Below are positions 1 through 4,164 of a stretch of DNA of 5,344 bases, piece by piece (the stretch's first letter is position 1; every line of letters begins with the position of its first letter). The notes below the pieces were generated by a model, which was given only the letters and a program-made list of their open reading frames with translations, was not told where the DNA came from and did not search any database. The position numbers were made by a program, and so were the translations under genes. The DNA lies in the NCBI GenBank assembly GCA_017457345.1, contig JAFTHR010000077.1, positions 1-5,344 of the forward strand, read 5' to 3'. The DNA comes from Clostridia bacterium (GTDB taxonomy: Bacteria; Bacillota; Clostridia; Christensenellales; Borkfalkiaceae).

Positions 1-2
1 CA

Positions 3-89
3 AGGGTATACCTTGGTACGGAAAAGCCCACGAATTCGGAATTTATTGCGCTCGTTGCAGATAAACTAATTTTAGAAAATATTCTTTAA
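3..89 (+). CDS. 3' end of an unidentified gene (partial)
   Basis: This is the last 28 codons of a frame that enters from the left edge and stops with TAA at 87-89. All three + frames close within the first 90 bases. I prefer this one because it runs longest and its codons (ACG for Thr, GCG, TCG) match the housekeeping genes further on. The translated end is unremarkable: a polar stretch with TEKPTNSEF, then an amphipathic, probably helical tail ending in ADKLILENIL. The fragment is too short to assign a family. The stop lies just before the left arm of the inverted repeat at 93-140, so the gene seems to end intact beside that element. No intrinsic terminator with a T-tract follows it. Frame choice is moderately sure; function is unknown. 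Confidence 0.4.
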   Translation, partial: RVYLGTEKPTNSEFIALVADKLILENIL

Positions 90-92
90 TAG

Positions 93-140
93 AAAAAATG
101 GACGGCTTACTAGCGTTCTCATAAGGATGTTTACAAATTT
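93..140 (+). repeat. Left arm of a long imperfect inverted repeat
   Basis: Read on the + strand this arm has an A-run (93-98), GACGGC (101-106), an 8-nt variable stretch, then GTTCTCATAAGGATGTTTA (115-133) and AAATTT (135-140). The same order of blocks occurs on the - strand at 736-681. The 19-nt core matches 18 of 19 positions (115-133 against the complement of 690-708). The outer GACGGC and A-run blocks also match, with small length differences between blocks. Several blocks in the same order make coincidence unlikely. The arm lies upstream of the promoter at 152-180, so it is not transcribed with the ORF it flanks. Confidence 0.65.
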
Positions 141-142
141 CT

Positions 143-164
143 GCAGAGAACTTGTTTTCTCTGC
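143..164 (+). promoter_or_regulatory. Inverted repeat over the -35 element
   Basis: GCAGAGAA (143-150) and TTCTCTGC (157-164) are perfect 8-bp complements separated by 6 nt. The repeat covers the -35 hexamer at 152-157, the position of a repressor operator. As RNA it could instead form a hairpin at the end of readthrough transcripts from the gene ending at 89. It lacks a following T-tract, so an intrinsic terminator is less likely. Confidence 0.45.
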
Positions 165-180
165 TAATCTATGATATAAT
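152..180 (+). promoter_or_regulatory. Sigma-A type promoter with extended -10 for the orphan ORF
   Basis: The -35 is TTGTTT (152-157). A 17-nt spacer follows, then a consensus TATAAT (175-180) preceded by TG at 172-173, giving an extended -10. Transcription should start near 187. That leaves a leader of about 75 nt before the start codon at 263. The match is strong enough to expect constitutive activity unless the inverted repeat over the -35 is bound by a regulator. Confidence 0.8.
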
Positions 181-197
181 ATATTCGGTATTGTAGG

Positions 198-235
198 GGT
201 ATGGGCTTTGCCCTATGCCTTTGTAATACAAAGGC
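198..235 (+). other. Structured 5' leader with two overlapping hairpins
   Basis: Hairpin A pairs 198-206 with 210-219 around a TTT loop, with one bulged T at 214; its core is GGGC-TTT-GCCC. Hairpin B is perfect: GCCTTTG (217-223) and CAAAGGC (229-235) around TAATA. The two share bases 217-219, so their full forms exclude one another. Neither covers the ribosome binding site at 251-254. No T-tract follows hairpin B, so it is not an attenuator of the usual type. I recognise no known riboswitch class. Confidence 0.4.
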
Positions 236-262
236 GAAACTGGCGATAATGGAGAATGCATT

Positions 263-622
263 ATGGAAATAATCATATATGACCATCAGATTTTTGCGGT
301 GAATAGAAACAAGGCTGAAAACTATTCTGATTCTCTTGTATACAAAGCCAAAGACGGCTTACATCAAATTGATTTTGAAGAGTGCGAAAAAAACTTTGGA
401 GAGATCTATTCAACAAACAATAATAGGTGCATTGGTGAAAGAAATATCGAAAAAGGATATATTCTTCTATATACTAACGGCTTGCAAACTAAAATCGTTT
501 TTCGGAAAGCTTTTGTATTTTCTTTTCAAAATCATCTTTTACACGGAACAAGACAAGAACGTTTTTTGAAATTTCAAAAACTACTTTCGCAGACTAAATA
601 TACTACATACGACCTGACGTAA
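263..622 (+). CDS. Orphan protein of unknown function, 119 residues
   Basis: This is a complete gene: GGAG at 251-254 lies 8 nt before the ATG at 263, and the TAA stop at 620-622 is followed within 6 nt by a strong terminator. I do not recognise the family. The protein has no signal peptide or membrane segment and should be cytoplasmic. The first 85 or so residues look beta-rich, with short hydrophobic strands such as GYILLYTNGL (about 65-74) and KIVFRKAFVFSF (about 77-88). A basic, probably helical segment follows (RQERFLKFQKLL, about 97-108), and the end is YTTYDLT. Two cysteines (41 and 56) do not form an obvious metal site. Codon use differs from all neighbours: AGA and AGG for Arg, ATA for Ile, and ACA or ACT for Thr, where the other genes use CGT/CGC and ACG. 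Together with the flanking inverted repeats this suggests acquired DNA. Expression looks independent: one promoter, one gene, one terminator. Confidence 0.7.
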   Translation: MEIIIYDHQIFAVNRNKAENYSDSLVYKAKDGLHQIDFEECEKNFGEIYSTNNNRCIGERNIEKGYILLYTNGLQTKIVFRKAFVFSFQNHLLHGTRQERFLKFQKLLSQTKYTTYDLT

Positions 623-627
623 TAAAA

Positions 628-662
628 CCCCGACAGACTTTGAAAATCTGTCGGGGATTTCT
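628..662 (+). terminator. Intrinsic terminator of the orphan ORF
   Basis: CCCCGACAGA (628-637) pairs perfectly with TCTGTCGGGG (647-656) around a 9-nt loop. ATTTCTATTTGTTT follows on the + strand. It starts 5 nt after the stop codon, so the transcript ends before the right inverted-repeat arm. The AAAA upstream gives a weaker T-tract on the other strand, so limited bidirectional action is possible. Confidence 0.85.
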
Positions 663-680
663 ATTTGTTTACTGTGAAGC

Positions 681-736
681 AAATTTAATTAAACTTCCTT
701 ATGAGAACCAGCCATTACACGCCGTCTTTTTTTTTC
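681..736 (-). repeat. Right arm of a long imperfect inverted repeat
   Basis: Read on the - strand from 736 this arm has an A-run (735-727), GACGGC (726-721), a 12-nt variable stretch, GTTCTCATAAGGAAGTTTA (708-690) and AAATTT (686-681). It mirrors the left arm at 93-140 block by block, with the core differing at a single base. It lies beyond the terminator at 628-656 and directly precedes the leucine-rich-repeat remnant, so it marks the junction between the cassette and the older sequence on its right. Confidence 0.65.
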
Positions 737-767
737 GTTTCTTTGCCCGCGTTCTCGGTGTTTTTTT

Positions 768-884
768 ATCAATGGCAAATTAACTTCGGCAACGCGGTAT
801 TATTATATGGAACACGAAGCGGACGTGCCTACGGACGGTGGCAATTATTGGCACTACGAAAACGGCGTTCCTACCGCTTGGTAA
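768..884 (+). pseudogene. Remnant C-terminal tail of a BspA-like leucine-rich-repeat surface protein
   Basis: In the frame ending with TAA at 882-884 the translation contains LTSATRYYY (about 780-806), a short acidic linker, and NYWHYENGVPTAW as the last residues. That order (LTxAT-YYYxE, a PT linker, YWHY-x-x-G-x-P-x-x-W and stop) is the usual ending of BspA-type (LRR_5) leucine-rich-repeat proteins, as I recall it from many uncultured Clostridia. The frame is open back to about 705, but upstream of about 768 it becomes T-rich and no longer resembles repeat units. It has no plausible start: the first ATG (807) would give only 25 residues with no ribosome binding site. No leucine-rich-repeat units remain. 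I read it as the 3' end of a gene whose body has been lost, close to the right inverted-repeat arm. It still carries its own terminator. It could still be coincidental similarity, but the density of tail-specific residues argues against that. Confidence 0.55.
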
Positions 885-903
885 ACAAAAAAACACATCA
901 AAA

Positions 904-945
904 AAACAGACTTGCAAAACTTTGCAAGTCTGTTTCTTTTTTTGC
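904..945. terminator. Bidirectional intrinsic terminator between the LRR remnant and groEL
   Basis: A 15-bp perfect stem, AAACAGACTTGCAAA (904-918) with TTTGCAAGTCTGTTT (921-935), is flanked by T-tracts in both directions. On the + strand TTTCTTTTTTT follows; on the - strand the A-rich 887-906 becomes a long T-tract. It ends groEL transcription 27 nt after the groEL stop. It also sits 19 nt after the stop of the leucine-rich-repeat remnant, suggesting that remnant was once the end of a real transcription unit. Confidence 0.9.
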
Positions 946-961
946 CGTTTTTTTCGTGAAA

Positions 962-2587
962 TCAATACATGCCGCCCATGTCGCCACCGGGAACGGGGGC
1001 TGCAGGAGGGGTGGGGATATCCGTCACAATGCTTTCCGTGGTCAAAAGGGTTGCCGCAACGCTCGCTGCGTTTTGGAGTACCGAACGAGTCACTTTCGTC
1101 GGGTCGATAATCCCGCATTGTACCATATCGCAGTACTTATTGTTGAGCGCGTCGAAACCGTAGTTCGCTTTCTTGGAAGAGAGCACTTTTTCCACGATTA
1201 CCGAGCCGTCGAGCCCTGCGTTTTTCGCGATTTGGCGAATGGGTTCTTCAATTGCGCGGAGCACGATTGCCGCACCCGTCTTTTCGTCACCCGAAAGGCT
1301 TGCCACAAGTTTTTTCACGGTAGGAACGGCGGAGAGAAGTGCCGAGCCACCGCCGGGTACGTACCCTTCTTCCACGGCTGCGCGGGTTGCTGCAAGCGCG
1401 TCGTCAATGCGGAGTTTCTTTTCTTTCATTTCCACTTCGGTTACCGCGCCAACGCTAATTACCGCCACGCCGCCTGCAAGTTTTGCAAGGCGTTCTTGGA
1501 GTTTTTCTCTATCGTAATCAGATTTCGTTTCCGCAATTTGTGCCTTAATCGAAAGGATGCGCGCTTTAATTTCTTCCGCATCTCCTGCGCCACCCACGAT
1601 TGTGGTGTTTTCTTTGTCCACACGCACGCTAGATGCTCTGCCGAGCATATCGGGCGTGACGTCCTTAAAGTCGATACCGAGATCGGAAGAGATAACCGTA
1701 CCACCCGTAAGGATGGCGATATCGCGGAGCATATCCTTTCTTCTATCGCCAAAGCCGGGGGCTTTCACGGCAACGGAGTTGAACACGCCTTTAAGTTTGT
1801 TTACGATAAGCGCGGCAAGGGCATCCCCTTCCACGTCTTCTGCGATAATCAAGAGTTTTGCGCCTTGTTGAGCAAGGGGCTCGATAACGGGCAAAATTTC
1901 TTGAAGGTTGGAGATCTTTTTATCGGTGATAAGGATAAACGGATTTTCCAAAAGCGCTTCCATTTTATCGGTGTTGGTCACCATATAAGCGGAAGCGTAG
2001 CCACGGTCGAATTGCATACCTTCCACGGTGGTGAGTTCCGTTTGCATAGACTTACCTTCTTCCACGGTGATAACGCCGTCTTTCCCCACGATTTCCATTG
2101 CGTTTGCAATGAGAGAGCCAACGTTTTTATCTCCTGCGGAGATAGATGCAACTCGTTCAATTTCTTTTTGGCTTTCTACCGATTTGGAAATGTCTTTCAA
2201 GTGAGCAACGGTGGCGTCAACCGCTTTTTTAATACCGTCTTTCAAAACGATGGGGTTTGCGCCTGCCGCAAGGTTTTTCAAACCTTCGCGAACGATTGCT
2301 TGTGCTAAAACCACAGCGGTGGTCGTACCGTCGCCGGCAACGTCGTTCGTTTTCGTGGAAACTTCTTTCACGAGTTGTGCGCCCATATTTTCAAACGGGT
2401 CGTTGAGTTCAATTTCTTTTGCGATCGTCACGCCGTCGTTGGTGATGAGCGGTGCGCCGAATTTTTTATCGAGCACCACGTTTCTGCCTTTCGGGCCAAG
2501 GGTGATTTTTACCGTATCCGCCATCACGTTCACGCCCGTTTCGAGCGCTTTTCTGGCTTCTTCTCCGTATTTGATTTGTTTAGCCAT
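962..2587 (-). CDS. groEL: Chaperonin GroEL (Hsp60), 541 residues
   Basis: This ATP-driven cytosolic chaperonin assembles into a double seven-membered ring and folds proteins inside the cavity capped by GroES. Length and sequence are canonical throughout. The equatorial ATP site shows LGPKGRN (30-36) and GDGTTT (85-90), with Asp86 matching the Mg/ATP-binding Asp87 of E. coli. The catalytic Asp lies in RIDDALAATRAAVEEG (393-408; Asp396 matches E. coli Asp398). The Cpn60 signature is complete at 403-414, ending in GGG. The apical domain (about 190-375) contains the expected EDVEGDALAALIVNKLKG block (250-267). The C-terminus has only a short GGDMGGMY tail instead of a long GGM repeat. The start is supported by the family N-terminus MAKQIKYGEEAR and by AAGGAGA at 2598-2604, 10 nt upstream. 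It is the second gene of an operon, 32 nt after groES, and ends at the bidirectional terminator. Identification is certain. Confidence 0.99.
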   Translation of the reverse strand: MAKQIKYGEEARKALETGVNVMADTVKITLGPKGRNVVLDKKFGAPLITNDGVTIAKEIELNDPFENMGAQLVKEVSTKTNDVAGDGTTTAVVLAQAIVREGLKNLAAGANPIVLKDGIKKAVDATVAHLKDISKSVESQKEIERVASISAGDKNVGSLIANAMEIVGKDGVITVEEGKSMQTELTTVEGMQFDRGYASAYMVTNTDKMEALLENPFILITDKKISNLQEILPVIEPLAQQGAKLLIIAEDVEGDALAALIVNKLKGVFNSVAVKAPGFGDRRKDMLRDIAILTGGTVISSDLGIDFKDVTPDMLGRASSVRVDKENTTIVGGAGDAEEIKARILSIKAQIAETKSDYDREKLQERLAKLAGGVAVISVGAVTEVEMKEKKLRIDDALAATRAAVEEGYVPGGGSALLSAVPTVKKLVASLSGDEKTGAAIVLRAIEEPIRQIAKNAGLDGSVIVEKVLSSKKANYGFDALNNKYCDMVQCGIIDPTKVTRSVLQNAASVAATLLTTESIVTDIPTPPAAPVPGGDMGGMY

Positions 2588-2619
2588 TTTTCTATGTTCT
2601 CCTTAACGATTATTTTCGA

Positions 2620-2907
2620 TTAGTCTTCTACCACGGCGAGAATGTCGCTTTGTTTGATGATGATGAATTCTTTGCCGTCAACTTTAAAATCAGAGCCTGC
2701 GTATTTAGAGCAGAGCACCTTGTCGCCAACTTTCACTTGCATTTGAATTTCTTTCCCGTCGATAATTCCGCCAGGGCCTACGGCAACCACCACGCACGTT
2801 TGGGGTTTTTCTTGCGCCGAAGAGGGGAGTAAGAAACCGCTTTTCGTTTTTTCTTCAACGGTCACGCTTTCTACCACCACTTTGTCGAATAAAGGTTTAA
2901 TGTTCAT
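2620..2907 (-). CDS. groES: Co-chaperonin GroES (Hsp10), 95 residues
   Basis: GroES forms the heptameric lid that caps GroEL and creates the folding chamber. The 95-residue length is typical. The N-terminal MNIKPLFDKVVVE is the family's first strand. Residues about 16-34 form the mobile loop that docks on the GroEL apical domain; the hydrophobic docking triplet, IVL in E. coli, reads FLL here within TKSGFLLPSS, a conservative variation. The roof hairpin follows (VGPGGIIDGKEIQM, about 43-56), then the conserved VKVGDKVLCSKYAG and a C-terminal IIKQSDILAVVED. The start is fixed by GGAGG at 2915-2919, 7 nt before the ATG. It is the first gene of the operon, and its promoter and leader lie at 2908-2990. 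No CIRCE element is seen upstream. Confidence 0.98.
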   Translation of the reverse strand: MNIKPLFDKVVVESVTVEEKTKSGFLLPSSAQEKPQTCVVVAVGPGGIIDGKEIQMQVKVGDKVLCSKYAGSDFKVDGKEFIIIKQSDILAVVED

Positions 2908-2924
2908 ATTCTTTCCTCCGATAA

Positions 2925-2944
2925 ACCGCGTATTTTTCCGCGGT
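2925..2944 (-). promoter_or_regulatory. groES: GC-rich inverted repeat in the groES leader
   Basis: ACCGCG and CGCGGT (2939-2944 and 2925-2930) are perfect 6-bp complements around an 8-nt A-rich loop in the transcribed leader. The hairpin ends 5 nt upstream of the GGAGG at 2915-2919 and so leaves the ribosome binding site free. It could stabilise the 5' end of the mRNA or be a protein-binding site at DNA level. It does not match CIRCE (TTAGCACTC-N9-GAGTGCTAA). Confidence 0.45.
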
Positions 2945-2962
2945 ATTTATTTTCACGCTTTT

Positions 2963-2990
2963 ATTATACACATATTTTTTGTTTTCTCAA
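2963..2990 (-). promoter_or_regulatory. groES: Sigma-A type promoter of the groES-groEL operon
   Basis: On the - strand TTGAGA (2990-2985) and a consensus TATAAT (2968-2963) are separated by 16 nt. Transcription would start near 2956, giving a leader of about 49 nt. No CIRCE or CtsR-like heptanucleotide repeat overlaps it. Confidence 0.75.
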
Positions 2991-3083
2991 ACGCTTTTTT
3001 AAAAAAAGAATACAATTTTTACAAAAAAAGGAAAAAACTTCTTTTTCACACGGCGAAAACGGGATATTTTTTCCTTAAAGCCA

Positions 3084-3112
3084 TTGATTTTTTTTAGCGT
3101 ATGTGATAAAAT
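3084..3112 (+). promoter_or_regulatory. Sigma-A type promoter of the deaminase-cyclophilin-purB operon
   Basis: TTGATT (3084-3089) and TAAAAT (3107-3112) are 17 nt apart, with TG at 3104-3105 giving an extended -10. The start of transcription is expected near 3119. The promoter is divergent from the groESL promoter, with roughly 90 bp of A/T-rich DNA between their -35 elements. Confidence 0.7.
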
Positions 3113-3113
3113 A

Positions 3114-3131
3114 TATAAGTATGAACTTATA
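3114..3131 (+). promoter_or_regulatory. 18-bp palindrome at the transcription start (operator candidate)
   Basis: TATAAGT (3114-3120), ATGA, ACTTATA (3125-3131) is a perfect 7-bp inverted repeat centred just downstream of the -10. The predicted start lies inside it, so only about half would be in the RNA. That favours a DNA-level operator over an RNA hairpin. No regulator is identified. Confidence 0.4.
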
Positions 3132-3136
3132 AGGAG
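3131..3136 (+). promoter_or_regulatory. Ribosome binding site with unusually long spacing
   Basis: AAGGAG (3131-3136) lies 12 nt before the ATG at 3149, longer than the 5-10 nt seen for the other genes here. No in-frame start lies nearer. The N-terminal MIKWDKRFM matches the WDxxFM opening of dCMP deaminases, so the start stands despite the spacing. Confidence 0.6.
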
Positions 3137-3148
3137 CATTGTAGTTAT

Positions 3149-3610
3149 ATGATCAAATGGGATAAACGCTTTATGAGCGTGACGGAAGAAGTTGCAAAAT
3201 GGTCTAGTTGTTTCCAAGAAAACAGGCACGTTGGCGCGGTTATCGTAAAGGACAAGCACGTGATCGCCACGGGCTACAACGGTGCGCCCGCAGGCGTGGA
3301 AAGTTGCGTGGAAAAAGGGGAGTGCTTGCGCCGTAAACTTGGAATTCCAAGCGGCACGAAACACGAACTTTGCTTTGCCGTTCACGCCGAACAAAACGCC
3401 ATTATTCAAGCGGCGAAACACGGCGTTTCGGTCGTTGGCGGCACGCTTTATTGCACCCATCAACCTTGCACGATTTGTGGTAAAATGATTATCAACGCTG
3501 GTATCAAACGCGTGGTTTATAAAGAAGGCTATCCCGACGACTTTTCTTTACAACTGTTCAAAGAGGCTGGGGTAGACGTTGAGAAATTTTCCGACGTAGT
3601 CAGTGATTAA
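3149..3610 (+). CDS. dCMP deaminase (ComEB-like, zinc-dependent), 153 residues
   Basis: It probably deaminates dCMP to dUMP (EC 3.5.4.12), supplying thymidylate synthase for dTMP production in the cytosol. The cytidine/deoxycytidylate deaminase fold is clear. WDKRFM opens the protein (4-9), followed by VGAVIVKDKHVIATGYNGAPAG (28-49), where TGYNGxPxG is characteristic of dCMP deaminases. The catalytic zinc motif is HAEQNAI (79-85: His79 ligand, Glu81 proton shuttle) with PCTIC (106-110: Cys107 and Cys110 ligands). Additional residues Cys53, Cys59, His72 and Cys75 lie where many dCMP deaminases hold a second, structural zinc; this assignment is inference. Length is normal for the family. In Bacillus the homologue is comEB in the competence operon, but no competence gene is adjacent here. 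It is the first gene of the operon, 17 nt ahead of the cyclophilin gene. A related deaminase substrate cannot be excluded. Confidence 0.93.
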   Translation: MIKWDKRFMSVTEEVAKWSSCFQENRHVGAVIVKDKHVIATGYNGAPAGVESCVEKGECLRRKLGIPSGTKHELCFAVHAEQNAIIQAAKHGVSVVGGTLYCTHQPCTICGKMIINAGIKRVVYKEGYPDDFSLQLFKEAGVDVEKFSDVVSD

Positions 3611-3627
3611 AAATAAAGGAGAAGAGT

Positions 3628-4146
3628 ATGAACCCTATCGTTACGATTGAAATGGAAAACGGCAAAACGTTCACGGCGGAATTATTCCCCGAAAAAGCGC
3701 CGAACACCGTAAACAACTTTTTAGCGCTTGCAAAAAGCGGCTATTACAACGGCTTAATTTTTCACCGCGTTATCGCAGGATTTATGATCCAAGGCGGTGA
3801 TCCCACGGGCACGGGTATGGGTGGCCCCGGCTATCAAATCAAGGGCGAATTCGCAGGCAACGGCTTTACGAAAAACGATATTTCCCACGAACGCGGCGTC
3901 CTTTCAATGGCTCGTTCTTCTATGCCGAACTCGGCTGGCTCGCAATTTTTCGTTATGCACGAAGACGCCGATTATTTAGACGGTCAGTACGCCGCCTTTG
4001 GTAAAGTGACGGATGGAATGGAAACGGTAGACGAAATTGCAAACGTCCGTACCGACTGGAACGATCGTCCGTTAAAAGAACAAAAAATTAAAACGATCAC
4101 TTGCAACACGTTCGGTGTGGAGTATCCCGCGCCTACGAAAGCGTAA
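3628..4146 (+). CDS. Cyclophilin-type peptidyl-prolyl cis-trans isomerase, 172 residues
   Basis: It catalyses cis-trans isomerisation of X-Pro peptide bonds during protein folding. The whole protein is one cyclophilin domain. FHRVIAGFMIQGGDPTGTG (45-63) carries the catalytic Arg47 (Arg55 of human CypA) and the pocket residues Phe52, Met53 and Gln55. GVLSMARSSMPNSAGSQFFV (90-109) holds the second half of the pocket with Gln106 and Phe108. DYLDGQYAAFGKVTDGMETV (115-134) closes it; Tyr116 stands where CypA has Trp121, a change common in bacterial forms and associated with weaker cyclosporin binding. No signal peptide or lipobox is present, so it is cytoplasmic, PpiB-like. The C-terminal extension (about 160-172, ending in VEYPAPTKA) is short. 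AAAGGAG (3615-3621) lies 6 nt before the ATG. The gene sits between the deaminase and purB with gaps of 17 and 18 nt, so all three are very likely cotranscribed. Confidence 0.96.
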   Translation: MNPIVTIEMENGKTFTAELFPEKAPNTVNNFLALAKSGYYNGLIFHRVIAGFMIQGGDPTGTGMGGPGYQIKGEFAGNGFTKNDISHERGVLSMARSSMPNSAGSQFFVMHEDADYLDGQYAAFGKVTDGMETVDEIANVRTDWNDRPLKEQKIKTITCNTFGVEYPAPTKA

Positions 4147-4164
4147 AAATCTTGGAGAGAAATT

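Larger units (their letters stand above)
93..736. other. Putative inverted-repeat-bounded single-gene cassette
   Basis: The segment is bounded by the two inverted-repeat arms. Inside it holds exactly one complete transcription unit: promoter (152-180), leader, 119-codon ORF (263-622) and intrinsic terminator (628-660). Nothing inside looks like a transposase or recombinase, so if it is mobile it would be non-autonomous, for example a MITE-like element carrying a passenger gene. The ORF's codon use differs from the flanking genes, which supports acquisition. I could not identify a convincing target-site duplication outside the arms, and I do not recognise the repeat sequence as belonging to a named IS family. 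The boundaries are approximate and the mobile interpretation is inference. Confidence 0.35.

Noticed and set aside
201..272. Possible 23-codon upstream ORF in the leader, overlapping the orphan gene start.
   Set aside because: The only purine-rich stretch (GGGG at 196-199) lies 1 nt from its ATG, too close to act as an SD, and the start is within a hairpin. Its composition is not protein-like enough to support it.
353..362. GACGGCTTAC occurs both in the left repeat arm (101-110) and within the orphan ORF.
   Set aside because: A single 10-mer direct repeat in a window of this size can arise by chance, and nothing around the second copy resembles the arm.
93..736. Integron cassette with attC sites, or a CRISPR array.
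   Set aside because: The arms lack the attC core triplets and the imperfect self-complementarity within each site, and there are no regularly spaced direct repeats anywhere in the window.
786..806. A frameshift within the leucine-rich-repeat tail (INFGNAV in one frame, YYYMEH in another).
   Set aside because: The frame that ends at 884 is itself continuous through LTSATRYYY, which matches the family tail better, so no frameshift is needed.
701..2308. A 535-codon open frame on the + strand opposite groEL.
   Set aside because: It is the mirror of groEL codon bias: the translation is Cys/His/Phe/Arg-rich without recognisable domains. Its ATG sits inside the inverted-repeat arm without a good SD, and the bidirectional terminator at 904-935 lies within it. 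The - strand groEL is unambiguous.
3028..3076. AAGGAAAAAA and TTTTTTCCTT form a 10-bp inverted repeat in the groES-deaminase intergenic region.
   Set aside because: It is low-complexity homopolymer sequence in very A/T-rich DNA with a 29-nt loop. Such matches are expected by chance, and it does not line up with either promoter's elements.
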